Position numbers and translations under genes: made by a program. Source: Actinospica robiniae DSM 44927 (lineage in GTDB: Bacteria > Actinomycetota > Actinomycetes > Streptomycetales > Catenulisporaceae). From it: a DNA stretch of 64,000 bases. Of this stretch, positions 34,779 through 42,372 are shown one piece after another; positions within the stretch are counted from its first letter, which is position 1; every line of letters begins with the position of its first letter. The DNA lies in assembly GCF_000504285.1 (NCBI RefSeq), contig NZ_KI632511.1, forward strand, positions 7,918,154 to 7,982,153, given 5' to 3'. The notes under the pieces are model-generated. The model did no database searches. It had not been told where the DNA came from and saw only the letters and a program-made list of their open reading frames with translations.

Positions 34779-35342
34779 CTACCGGCCCGCCGCCGCGGCG
34801 CCGACGGCCTCGCGGCCGGTGCGCGCCGTCAACTGGCTGACCGAATGGGTGGCGACCCGCACCCGGCCCTCGTCGAGCACGTAATACGTCGGGTACCCCT
34901 CGTTGCCGAGCGCGTCGGCCATCAACTGGGCGTCAGGGCCGTGGACGAGCGTGGTGAGGCCGTGCAGGCGGCCGACGATCTCGTCGCGGTGGCCGCCCTC
35001 GCCGACGACCACGGCGAGCACGCTGTCCGCCGCCCCGGCGAATCCGGCCACGTAGGCCGCGGCGCGGGGCAGCTGTTCCATGCAGGCGCTGCAGGTGGCC
35101 GACATCAGGACCACCAGCTTCGCCCCCCGGGTCATCCAGTCCGCGTCGATGCTCCGACCCTCCTCGTCGTGCACCTGCGCGCCGGACACGACCGTGCCGG
35201 GCGCCGGCAGTCCCTCCTGGTTGCCCGCGGCACTGAGCCGCACCGTGTGGTCGCGGAGTTTGCGGATCACCGCCAAGGTCAGCAGCAGGTTGAGCAAGCC
35301 GAGTGCGCCCACGACGGCGACCGCCGCTGCGAGATAGGCCAT
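34779..35342 (-). CDS. Membrane-anchored thioredoxin-like protein (MauD/TlpA type)
   Basis: 187 residues from an ATG with GAGGAA upstream. One N-terminal membrane helix (about 2-26) anchors an extracytoplasmic thioredoxin-like domain. The active site CSAC is at residues 84-87 in KLVVLMSATCSACMEQLPR, and the cis-Pro equivalent is in NEGYPTYYVLDEGRVR (about 152). The form matches MauD/TlpA proteins, which move disulfides in exported substrates. It lies 83 bp downstream of the six-cysteine peptide gene and is probably cotranscribed, so that peptide is its likely substrate. Confidence 0.8.
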   Translation of the reverse strand: MAYLAAAVAVVGALGLLNLLLTLAVIRKLRDHTVRLSAAGNQEGLPAPGTVVSGAQVHDEEGRSIDADWMTRGAKLVVLMSATCSACMEQLPRAAAYVAGFAGAADSVLAVVVGEGGHRDEIVGRLHGLTTLVHGPDAQLMADALGNEGYPTYYVLDEGRVRVATHSVSQLTARTGREAVGAAAAGR

Positions 35343-35425
35343 GGTTCCTCGAGTCCTTTCCGTCACGGCAGTGCCGCTGCCGGAGGGCCCCGGCAGCGGC
35401 ACTGAGTTCATGGAGCGAGTGAGGA

Positions 35426-35620
35426 TCAGCCGCACCAGTAGTCGGCGTAGCAGATGACGCCGCTGGTCGACCGGCACAGCTGGGTGTAAGCGATCTCACA
35501 AGCCGGCTCGCTGGTGTAGACGCTCGTCGTCAGGCAGTAGTCGACGATGCAGGCGGCGGCGGTCTCCTTGGGCAGGAGCCGGGCGAGCATACGGTCGCCG
35601 AGCTTGAGCGCACGGTTCAT
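35426..35620 (-). CDS. Six-cysteine precursor peptide (candidate ribosomal natural product)
   Basis: 64 residues; ATG after GAGGT. Residues 1-23 form a basic amphipathic leader (MNRALKLGDRMLARLLPK, then ETAAA) with no hydrophobic signal core. The C-terminal 41 residues contain six Cys (24, 29, 41, 49, 57, 63) plus many Tyr/Thr/Ser and end in Trp-Cys-Gly. The Ala-Ala-Ala before Cys24 is an ideal type I signal-peptidase site. Neighbours are a thioredoxin-like protein, an S26 peptidase, an ABC exporter, a MauE protein and a SARP regulator. I infer a disulfide-rich exported peptide; no lanthionine or other RiPP enzyme is present. Confidence 0.7.
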   Translation of the reverse strand: MNRALKLGDRMLARLLPKETAAACIVDYCLTTSVYTSEPACEIAYTQLCRSTSGVICYADYWCG

Positions 35621-35728
35621 ACGTGACCTCGATTGCTTGGCCGGGCTTAGTGCCCGACGTGCGTCATCAGGCTACGACCATACACATACCAGTGTTCTAC
35701 ATCACCTTTACCCGCCGATATCCCCGCC

Positions 35729-35750
35729 CGCTACCGAAACGCTACCGAAA
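35729..35750 (-). promoter_or_regulatory. Perfect tandem 11-bp repeat, candidate SARP binding site
   Basis: On the minus strand TTTCGGTAGCG occurs twice without a gap. SARP regulators bind heptamer direct repeats at 11-bp spacing, so TTTCGGT plus a 4-bp spacer fits. A GATATC lies about eight bases downstream on the minus strand as a possible -10 for the precursor gene. The SARP at 36237-37040 is the obvious candidate. Confidence 0.55.
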
Positions 35751-35764
35751 GCCTGACCGAGACG

Positions 35765-35793
35765 TTGAGCAGCGGCCGCGCGCCACGGACAAT
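35765..35793 (+). promoter_or_regulatory. Promoter of the S26 peptidase gene
   Basis: TTGAGC (35765-35770) and GACAAT (35788-35793) are separated by 17 bp. Transcription would start within a few bases of the GTG at 35802, giving a nearly leaderless message. Partial consensus match only. Confidence 0.4.
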
Positions 35794-35801
35794 GGTTTTT
35801 C

Positions 35802-36230
35802 GTGATCCTCATCAGTCTCGCCGCGGGCGTCGCAGTCGTCATCGCGTGCGCGGCCGTGGTGAGGCGCCGGTTGCTGGTGGTCGTGGTCGACGGCGCCAGC
35901 ATGGCCCCGGCGCTCGAACCCGGCGAACGCGTGCTGGTGCGCCGCCGCACGGCCGGAGTGTCGGTCGGCGACATCGTGGTCTTCCATCTGCCCGGTCGCG
36001 CCGCGGACGGCCAGGCGCGGCTGATCAAGCGGGTGACGGCGGTCCCGGGCGACGCGGTGCCGGCCAGCGTGCGCCGCGTCGTCGGCGCGAGCGAGCAGGA
36101 CCGGGTTCCCGCGCACCGCCTCGTGGTGATCGGAGACGGCCCCGGCAGCGTGGATTCCCGGACCTGGGGCTACCTGCAGAGCTCCCACGTGATCGGCGTC
36201 GTGCTGCGATCCCTGGCGCCGAAGGGCTGA
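35802..36230 (+). CDS. Short S26 family signal peptidase
   Basis: 142 residues from a GTG. One N-terminal membrane helix (about 3-20) is followed by the catalytic Ser in DGASMAPAL (Ser33) and the general-base Lys in RLIKRVTAVPGD (Lys76), then VIGDG and the box ending SRTWGYL. It is about half the length of housekeeping signal peptidase I and lacks its extra domains. Type I peptidases cut after small residues at -1 and -3. Divergent from the six-cysteine precursor, whose Ala-Ala-Ala/Cys junction is a fitting target. Dedicated leader peptidase is the inferred role. Confidence 0.82.
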   Translation: MILISLAAGVAVVIACAAVVRRRLLVVVVDGASMAPALEPGERVLVRRRTAGVSVGDIVVFHLPGRAADGQARLIKRVTAVPGDAVPASVRRVVGASEQDRVPAHRLVVIGDGPGSVDSRTWGYLQSSHVIGVVLRSLAPKG

Positions 36231-36236
36231 GCCCGC

Positions 36237-37040
36237 TCAGGCCACCGGGCCGCCGACCTTGGCGTCCGCGCCGGGCGCGGAACCGTGCCGGATGCAGTGC
36301 GCGAGGTGCTGCAGGGCCGGACCCGGGCTGAGACCGAGCTCGTCGCGCAACTGCGTCCGGCCGTCCTCGTAGCAGGCCAATGCCGCGTGCCGGTGGCCGA
36401 GCCCGAGGTAGGCGTGGATGAGGATCTCCCGGGCGCGCTCGTCCAGCGGGTTGGCGTCGACCTCCGGGCCGAGTTCCTCGAGCACCGACCAGAACCGGCC
36501 CAGTCGCAGGTCGAGCCGGGCCTTGTCCTCGACGGCGATCGAGCGCAGCCGGTTCAGCCGCACCGCGTGCATCTGGATGTCGTCGCAGGGCACGTCGGCG
36601 AACGCGGGTCCGCGCCACCACCGCAGCGCCTGCCCCAGCAGGTCGCAGGCCTTCTCCACCTCTCCGGCGGACGCCAGCGCCGAGGCCTGCTTGGCCTGCG
36701 CGGTGAACTCGTGCATGTCGCAGGCATAGGCCTCGCCGACCAGCTGGTAGCCGGGCGGCCTGGTCACCAGCAGGCTGCCGGCGCGCGAGCTGGCGACCGA
36801 GCCCAGCACCTTGCGCAACGCCGAGACGTGCCCCTGGACCTTGAGCACCGCGCTCGCGGGCGGGTTCTCCCGCCAGATCCGCTCCACGATCCGGCCGACC
36901 GGGACGACCGCGCCGTCACCGAGCACCAGAACGGCCAGCACGGCGCGCGTCTGCGGACTTCCCACCCGTACCTGCGTGCCCTCGATGGACAGCTCCATGG
37001 GGCCGAGGACGGAGACATTCACCGGCAGTGAGGTGTTCAT
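36237..37040 (-). CDS. SARP/BTAD transcriptional regulator
   Basis: 267 residues. An OmpR-like winged helix (about 8-95, with MELSIEGTQVRVGSPQTRAV and VSALRKVLG) is followed by the all-helical BTAD domain (about 100-250; RLNRLRSIAVEDKARLDLRL, then CYEDGRTQLRDELGLSPGPAL). These are the two domains of Streptomyces antibiotic regulatory proteins, usually cluster-situated activators. The ATG overlaps the stop of the ABC gene by four bases. It probably activates the peptide locus through the 11-bp repeat at 35729. Confidence 0.88.
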   Translation of the reverse strand: MNTSLPVNVSVLGPMELSIEGTQVRVGSPQTRAVLAVLVLGDGAVVPVGRIVERIWRENPPASAVLKVQGHVSALRKVLGSVASSRAGSLLVTRPPGYQLVGEAYACDMHEFTAQAKQASALASAGEVEKACDLLGQALRWWRGPAFADVPCDDIQMHAVRLNRLRSIAVEDKARLDLRLGRFWSVLEELGPEVDANPLDERAREILIHAYLGLGHRHAALACYEDGRTQLRDELGLSPGPALQHLAHCIRHGSAPGADAKVGGPVA

Positions 37041-38977
37041 CGATCGTCTTCGCCCCGCTCTGAAGTGACGAGTTGATAGCCCTCGGCCTGGGTCCGGAAC
37101 AGCGCCGCGTAGCCGCCGTCCGCCGCCATCAGCGTGTCGTGGTCGCCCAGTTCGACCACCGTGCCCGCGCCCAGCACCGCGATGACGTCCGCCTGCCTGA
37201 CCGCGGCGAGGCGGTGCGAGATCAACAGGCTGGTACGGCCGGCGCGCAGTTCGGCGAGCTTGCCGTGGATCTCCCGTTCGGCCGCGGCGTCCACCCCCGA
37301 CGACGGCTCGTCGAGGATCAGCAGGTCGGCGTCCCGGCGCAGCAGCGCCCGCGCGAGCGCGACCCGCTGCCACTGCCCGCCGGACAGCGAGACGCCGCCG
37401 GCCCGGGCCTCCCCGGGCGGCACGGCCCGGGTGCCGCGGGCGGTGGTGAGGGCGGCCGGGGCAGCGGCGAACACGCGGCCGAGCATCGTGTCGTAGCCCT
37501 GAGGCAGCGACTCGATCACCTCGTGCACCCCGGCGGCCCGGGCGGCGGCGCGAAGGCGTTCGGGCCCTTGGGGATCGGACGCGTCCAGGGTCGAGACCTC
37601 GCCGACCGCGATGTTGTCGGCGGCGGTGAGCTGGTAGGTCATGTAGTCCTGGAACAGCACGCCGATGCGCCGGCGCAGCGCGACCGGGTCGAGGTCGCGG
37701 ATGTCGGTGCCGTCCCAGGTGATCGTGCCCCGTTCGGGTTCGTACATGCGGCACAGCAGTTTGACGAGGGTCGACTTGCCGGCGCCGTTCAGGCCCACCA
37801 GCGCCAGGGAGCGGCCCGCGGGGATCACCAGGTTCACCCCGCGCAACACCCAGTCGTGGTCGGGGTGGTAGCGGAACCAGACGTCGCGCAGCTCCAGGCC
37901 CTCACACAGCGGCCCGGCCGCGGCGCCCGGCCCGTGCGCCGCGGACGACGCGGCGGCCCCCACGATGGCGTGGTAGTGCCCGTACAGGGCGAGGGCGGGC
38001 CCGACGTTGCCGATCTGGACGACCACGCTCGCCAGTGCGCCCTGCATGCCCGCGAGCGCCGCGGTGATCAGGGCGAGATCGCCGATCGTCGCGTGCCCGG
38101 CCCGGATCCGCGCGACGGTGGCGAACAGGGCGACCGTGGAGACGGCCGCGGTCAGCAGGCCGAGCGCGGTGTCGGTGCGCAGCGTCAGCTTGTCGACGGA
38201 CCGTTCGCCCTGCTGCGAGGCGCGCACCTCGCCGAGCAGCCGGCCGCGGAACAGCGTGCCGAGGCCGAACAGGCGCATCTCGGTGGCGGCGCGCGGGTCG
38301 AGGATGAGCGTGGTGTAGAACACCTGGCGGCGCAGCATGGGGCTCATCCGCGCCTGCACGTCCACTCGGCGGCCGGAGAGCATCAGCTGGGCCGCCACCG
38401 CGGGAACCGCGGACAGCAGCACCAGCAGCGTGGTCAGCGGAGAGACGGACCACAGCGCGAGGCAGAACCCGATCGCGGTCACGGCCGGCTGCAGGGCGCC
38501 CAGGACGGCCTGCAGCAGTTGGGTCATGCCGCCGGTGGTCGCCTGCTGCGCCAGCTTGAGCCGGTCCTGGAAGCCGGGGTCTTCGAGTTCGGCGATACCG
38601 ACCGGCGCGACGACCGCGCCGAAGAGCTCCGTCATGCCGATCTCGGTGGCACGCCGGGAGAGCTCGCGGTCCGCGTAGCGGCCGAGGTACTGGGCCGCCG
38701 CCACCGCGGCGCCGAGTGCGCACAGGGCCGCCAACGGCGCCGCCGTCGGCCCGATCGGCCGTTCGACCAGCCGGTTGACCACGAGCTTGGTCAGCCAGGC
38801 GACGACGACCGGGGCGAGACCCGCGGTCAGCGCGCACAGCAGCTTCGCGCTGAGCGCTCGCGGCGCGGCGCGCCACAGTTCGCGCAGCGCGGCCGGCAGC
38901 AGCCGGGCACGGCCCGCCGATTCCCCTCGCGGGCCCGGTCGTCCGCCCGCCTGTGCTTGAAGGCCACCCGAAGACAT
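37037..38977 (-). CDS. ABC transporter, fused permease and ATPase (peptide exporter type)
   Basis: 646 residues from the ATG with GGGAGG upstream. Six membrane helices lie in residues about 35-330, then an ATPase domain with VGLNGAGKSTLVKLL (Walker A, about 395), LSGGQWQRVALARALLR (signature, about 535), LLILDEPSSGVD (Walker B) and SHRLAAVRQ (H loop). It is a half-transporter that would dimerise. No C39 peptidase domain is present, so leader cleavage must be by another enzyme, fitting the S26 peptidase here. Coupled to the SARP gene. Likely exporter of the six-cysteine peptide. Confidence 0.85.
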   Translation of the reverse strand: MSSGGLQAQAGGRPGPRGESAGRARLLPAALRELWRAAPRALSAKLLCALTAGLAPVVVAWLTKLVVNRLVERPIGPTAAPLAALCALGAAVAAAQYLGRYADRELSRRATEIGMTELFGAVVAPVGIAELEDPGFQDRLKLAQQATTGGMTQLLQAVLGALQPAVTAIGFCLALWSVSPLTTLLVLLSAVPAVAAQLMLSGRRVDVQARMSPMLRRQVFYTTLILDPRAATEMRLFGLGTLFRGRLLGEVRASQQGERSVDKLTLRTDTALGLLTAAVSTVALFATVARIRAGHATIGDLALITAALAGMQGALASVVVQIGNVGPALALYGHYHAIVGAAASSAAHGPGAAAGPLCEGLELRDVWFRYHPDHDWVLRGVNLVIPAGRSLALVGLNGAGKSTLVKLLCRMYEPERGTITWDGTDIRDLDPVALRRRIGVLFQDYMTYQLTAADNIAVGEVSTLDASDPQGPERLRAAARAAGVHEVIESLPQGYDTMLGRVFAAAPAALTTARGTRAVPPGEARAGGVSLSGGQWQRVALARALLRRDADLLILDEPSSGVDAAAEREIHGKLAELRAGRTSLLISHRLAAVRQADVIAVLGAGTVVELGDHDTLMAADGGYAALFRTQAEGYQLVTSERGEDDR

Positions 38978-39076
38978 CTGTGCACCTCCCACCCGTGGCG
39001 ACGACGATCAGCCCTCGTTCGCCCCGTTCCCGTTTTCGTCGTGGCGCCTGTAAGCGCTTCCACGCCCGCGCTAACG

Positions 39077-39105
39077 AGGATCACGTAGTTGCGCATCCGT
39101 GTCAA
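39077..39105 (-). promoter_or_regulatory. Promoter candidate of the ABC-SARP operon
   Basis: On the minus strand TTGACA (39105-39100) is followed after 17 bp by GATCCT (39082-39077). The -35 box is perfect, the -10 weak. The similar TTGACAC/GAATCT arrangement before the MauE gene suggests shared control of the two units. Confidence 0.4.
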
Positions 39106-39239
39106 TGGTCTGTGTAGTGTCTCAGGTGGCTGATGTGAAATGCCGCCGGGGAACGTCTCGTCCACCGCATGGCCGGAATGAAAGGACGATGAAAAAGCCG
39201 CAATTCACACAGACCCGCCTCGACCTGCGGGCAGTGCGC

Positions 39240-39761
39240 TCAACTGGTACGGAGCAGGTCCATCAGGTCGTCGAAGGCGGAGACGACGGTGACGCCCACG
39301 ACCGCGCCGAACGCGCAAAGTGACACGCCCGCCGCCGAGAGCGAGTGCCCGTAGGGCGAGCCCGACGCGAGGCCCGCCACCGCCGCCGTCAGCAGCAGCG
39401 CGTTGCGCACGACGTGCTGCGCCGAGACCGGGGTCTCGGACGCGCCGAAGCAGTTGCACGACACCCGCCGCCCCGCCCTGACCGTGCGCACGAGCGTCAC
39501 CGTGAACGCGGCGAGCAGCAGAGCCGCGGCGGCCAGGCCGAACCGGTTCGCACCGGGCGCGAGCGCGGTCAGGCAGATCGCCACCTCGAGCGCGCAGACG
39601 CCGACCGCCGTGACGCGGGCCAGGCGCCCGTGCAGGCCGGCCAGGCTGGTCACCGAAGCGGCGAAGCGCTCGAAGGCGGCCCGGCCGCGCAGCTTGCCGA
39701 ATGCCGACACGCCGAAGACGCCGCAGATCAGCATGCTCAGACAGAGCGACGAGTAGGCCAC
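39240..39761 (-). CDS. MauE/DoxX-like redox membrane protein
   Basis: 173 residues from a GTG with GAAGGGGG upstream. Four hydrophobic segments (about 5-20, 48-68, 72-92, 118-165) surround the key SCNCFGASETPVSAQHVVRN motif at 101-120, where CxCFG is the MauE signature. In methylamine dehydrogenase maturation MauE works with MauD to form disulfides outside the membrane. Here it lies near a MauD-like CxxC protein and a six-cysteine peptide, which suggests a dedicated oxidation pair. MauE itself may shuttle electrons to quinone, an inference from the DoxX/VKOR-like fold. Confidence 0.8.
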   Translation of the reverse strand: MAYSSLCLSMLICGVFGVSAFGKLRGRAAFERFAASVTSLAGLHGRLARVTAVGVCALEVAICLTALAPGANRFGLAAAALLLAAFTVTLVRTVRAGRRVSCNCFGASETPVSAQHVVRNALLLTAAVAGLASGSPYGHSLSAAGVSLCAFGAVVGVTVVSAFDDLMDLLRTS

Positions 39762-39806
39762 CGCGCAACCCCCTTCCGGCAGGCCGGTGCGGCCGCCGAC
39801 TCCAGC

Positions 39807-39836
39807 AGATTCGCGTACTGCGATGCGCGGTGTCAA
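39807..39836 (-). promoter_or_regulatory. Promoter candidate of the MauE gene
   Basis: On the minus strand TTGACA (39836-39831) is followed after 18 bp by GAATCT (39812-39807), giving a leader of about 40 bases before the GTG. It resembles the promoter of the ABC-SARP operon. Confidence 0.4.
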
Positions 39837-39954
39837 TCGCCCGGGTAGCTCGGTGCATGAGTAACGACGGTCAGATATCAAGTGACACGCGAAAAGGTGA
39901 GCCGAGTGGCCGCGACTTCCCTGACGTGCTCCGGCGCAGGCGCCCGAAACGAAT

Positions 39955-39980
39955 CAGGCCCCCGAAGAATCGGAGGCCTG
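39955..39980 (-). terminator. Terminator of the tRNA pair
   Basis: CAGGCC-x-CCGA pairs with TCGG-x-GGCCTG around AGAA (one internal mismatch), 14 bases beyond the 3' end of tRNA-Val on the minus strand, followed by ATTCGTTTCG. Confidence 0.65.
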
Positions 39981-39994
39981 AACTGCGATGAAGC

Positions 39995-40069
39995 TGGTGG
40001 ACGATACTGGGATTGAACCAGTGACCTCTTCCGTGTCAGGGAAGCGCTCTCCCGCTGAGCTAATCGTCC
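39995..40069 (-). tRNA. tRNA-Val(GAC)
   Basis: Full cloverleaf on the minus strand: acceptor GGACGAT/ATCGTCC, D arm with AGCTCAGCGGGAGAGC, anticodon loop CTGACAC giving anticodon GAC, T arm with GGTTCAATCC. CCA is encoded. It is 29 bases downstream of tRNA-Gly and cotranscribed with it. Confidence 0.95.
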
Positions 40070-40098
40070 GCGGTTCCTGGATCACTCCGGAACTACAG

Positions 40099-40170
40099 AG
40101 CGGACGACGGGATTTGAACCCGCGACCCTCACCTTGGCAAGGTGATGCTCTACCACTGAGCCACGTCCGC
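40099..40170 (-). tRNA. tRNA-Gly(GCC)
   Basis: Full cloverleaf on the minus strand: acceptor GCGGACG/CGTCCGC, D arm GGCTCAGTGGTAGAGC, anticodon loop with TTGCCAA giving GCC, T arm GGGTTCAAATCCC. CCA is not encoded. First gene of a two-tRNA unit. Confidence 0.95.
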
Positions 40171-40365
40171 ATGTTGCCTGGGGATCTTGGCTTTCGCTGC
40201 GCTCCCTGGCGACGAGTAGAACTCTAGCGGATCCCGGGGGTGGAATGCACATCCGGCGTTCACCTGGGTGTTCAGCCGCGTCGCTGGGCCGGACGAGTGA
40301 ATGGATGAGTAGGTTAGGGCGCGGGTCGCCGGGCGGTGGCCGCGAGGCGCCTACGCTGCGTCGAC

Positions 40366-41511
40366 ATGACCAGCCTGACTACTCCGAAAGAGACCGGGCG
40401 CGGCGCGGACATCCCGGCGCCGCGCGGTGGACAGGGCGTGCGCCTGCTGGTGCTGGGCGTCGACGAGGATGCCCGACTGCTCCGGGAACGCGCCGCCGCC
40501 GCGGGGTTCGAACTGGCCCAGCGTTATTCGGCGCGCGTCTCGCACGTCGCCTACGGCGCGGGGGTGGATCCGCAGGACGGCCGCTACGCCAAGATCCGCG
40601 ACGCGGGCCTCGCCCTGCTGCCGATCCAGACCTGCGCGGCGGAGCTCGGCCTCGCCAAGCCGGCCGAGCCGCCGGTGCCGCCGGTGCCGGCGCAAGCCGA
40701 GCCCCGGCTGGAGGAGCGGCAGCCGGCGCGGGAACGGGAGCCGAAGCACGAGTCGGAGCCGGCGTCCGAGCCCGAGTCGGACGAGTTCCCCGAGGACGAC
40801 CTGCTCGACGAGCCGGGCGGCCCGGACCCGCTGGCCTACCCGCCGCTGGACGAAGAGGAGCCGGGCGAGCCGAGGCCCGAGGAGCTCGACCCGACCGCCG
40901 TCGCCCTCGCCGCGGCCGCCATCGGCGTGGACCGGTGGCCGACGGACTTCGAGGTCGTCGAGATCATCGAGGTGGTCGAGACCGACGAAGCCGATGAAGC
41001 CGATGAAGCCGACGAGTCCGTCGAGGTCGAGCAGGACACGGATACGGCCGTCGCCCCCGCCACCGAGCCGGCCGCAGAGGACGAAGACGACGAGGACGAA
41101 GACGAGGACGACGAGGACGACGAGACGCTCGAAGACATCGAGGTCCACGAAGAGGTCGCCCTCGTCGACCCGGTCATCGACGGCGAAGCCGTCGCGGCCC
41201 CGACGCCGGGCCCGCGCCTGCTCGTGCTCTCCGTCGTCTGGGCGCTCATCCCGCTGATCAGCCTCGGTCTGCTCACCCCGCTCGCCTTCGGCTACGCCGC
41301 CGTCCGGACCCGCTCGCGGCTCTACGCCGCGGCGACCCTGGGCTACGCCTTGGCCGTCGTCCTCGCCTTCGCGCTCTCGGCGGAGCACCCGCAGCCCGGC
41401 TCCACCGCCAACGGCACCGGCGGCCTGCTCACCTTCGCCCTCGCGCTGTCCTGGCTCGGCGGCACCGGCCACGCGCTCAGCGCCCGGACGCGGGTCTTCG
41501 GCAAGGGCTGA
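40366..41511 (+). CDS. Possible BRCT-domain membrane protein with acidic linker
   Basis: 381 residues from the ATG at 40366. The N-terminal 85 residues (RLLVLGVDEDARLLRERAAA, then RVSHVAYGAGVDPQDGRYAK and KIRDAGLALLPIQT) have the strand-helix order of a BRCT domain, including the position where BRCT proteins read THLV. A long disordered linker follows, Pro/Glu-rich then almost pure Asp/Glu (about 215-270). Two to three membrane helices end the protein (about 290-370), like TM2-type proteins. BRCT proteins bind phosphopeptides or DNA ends; one fixed to the membrane would be unusual. Assignment tentative. Confidence 0.6.
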   Translation: MTSLTTPKETGRGADIPAPRGGQGVRLLVLGVDEDARLLRERAAAAGFELAQRYSARVSHVAYGAGVDPQDGRYAKIRDAGLALLPIQTCAAELGLAKPAEPPVPPVPAQAEPRLEERQPAREREPKHESEPASEPESDEFPEDDLLDEPGGPDPLAYPPLDEEEPGEPRPEELDPTAVALAAAAIGVDRWPTDFEVVEIIEVVETDEADEADEADESVEVEQDTDTAVAPATEPAAEDEDDEDEDEDDEDDETLEDIEVHEEVALVDPVIDGEAVAAPTPGPRLLVLSVVWALIPLISLGLLTPLAFGYAAVRTRSRLYAAATLGYALAVVLAFALSAEHPQPGSTANGTGGLLTFALALSWLGGTGHALSARTRVFGKG

Positions 41512-41578
41512 AGCGCGCTCGACGGATCGTCAGCTGACCACGCCGTGCCCGCGGTGAATGATCCCCGCGGGGCCGGCG

Positions 41579-42175
41579 TCAGCTGTTGTGTCGTTGCCGG
41601 ATCTTGATCGGGCCGAAGACGGGGTGCCCGTTGACGATCACCGTCGGCGCGCCGGGAGCCGGCGTGCCGGCCGCCTTGTTGCTGATGCGGGCGGTGTTCG
41701 TGCTGGACGGACTTATCTGGGCCGCCCAGCCGTCCGGCAGGATCAGCCGGATCCATCCGGTCTTGGTCACCGCTTCGACCTCGATCTGCTCGTAGGCGCA
41801 GGTCGCCTGCGTGAAGTCGATGGTGATGATGCCCGACTTGGTCTCCGCGAGAATCTTGCGCGGGACGGTCCAGTGACCGGCCTGCTTGAGGTTGGGCGCT
41901 GTAGTTCTGAGCACCAGGGTCTCGGGCTCCGGCAGGGCTGATCGGGATGCCGGCAGCAGGGGAGCGGTGGGGAGGTCGGCCGTTATCACCCGCAGCTCGC
42001 CGTATGTGCGCGCGAGATAAGCCTGCTCCAGCCGCTCGTCCAGCTCGGCGAGATCGATGCGGCCCTCGGCGGCGGCGGAACGAAGCCGCTCGGCCGTAGC
42101 CTCGCGGTCCGCATCCGCCGCGCGCACCTCGTCCGCCGGGAGTGCAGGCGGCGTCTGTCCGTCCGGGTCGCTCAT
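41579..42175 (-). CDS. DUF1707 domain protein
   Basis: 198 residues. The N-terminal DUF1707 domain (about 16-68) has the standard pattern VRAADADREATAERLRSAAA, EGRIDLAELDERLEQAY and ARTYGELRVITADLP. The rest is a beta-rich domain (IITIDFTQATCAYEQIEVEA, about 117) like those found in cell-wall-stress response proteins, rich in repeated short strands. No membrane helix. Function unknown. Divergent from the sigma factor gene 197 bp away. Confidence 0.85.
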   Translation of the reverse strand: MSDPDGQTPPALPADEVRAADADREATAERLRSAAAEGRIDLAELDERLEQAYLARTYGELRVITADLPTAPLLPASRSALPEPETLVLRTTAPNLKQAGHWTVPRKILAETKSGIITIDFTQATCAYEQIEVEAVTKTGWIRLILPDGWAAQISPSSTNTARISNKAAGTPAPGAPTVIVNGHPVFGPIKIRQRHNS

Positions 42176-42311
42176 CGCACCCTCAAATCAGGAAGCTGGC
42201 ATGGCACCATGCCGTCATGGTACCGAGCGGCGCTCCACCGTGCTGCCTGCCGTCCCCGGGTGGCGACTGAGCCGGATCGCCGTGCCGGGGCGAAGAATCC
42301 GCGTAGGGCAC

Positions 42312-42340
42312 GCAACCCTATTGAAGTGTCCTGACTCTAG
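42312..42340 (+). promoter_or_regulatory. ECF-type promoter candidate before the SigE-family gene
   Basis: GCAACC (42312-42317) and CTCTAG (42335-42340) are 17 bp apart, 32 bp before the sigma-factor ATG. AAC-type -35 boxes are typical for ECF sigma factors, so this may be an autoregulated promoter. The match is only suggestive. Confidence 0.35.
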
Positions 42341-42372
42341 TTGTCGACCTGGTCAGAACGAAAGGCGGAGCA

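Noticed and set aside
35426-35620. Lanthipeptide or lasso peptide precursor
   Set aside because: No LanM/LanB/LanC, lasso cyclase or B1/B2 genes are present; six Cys and redox proteins point to disulfides.
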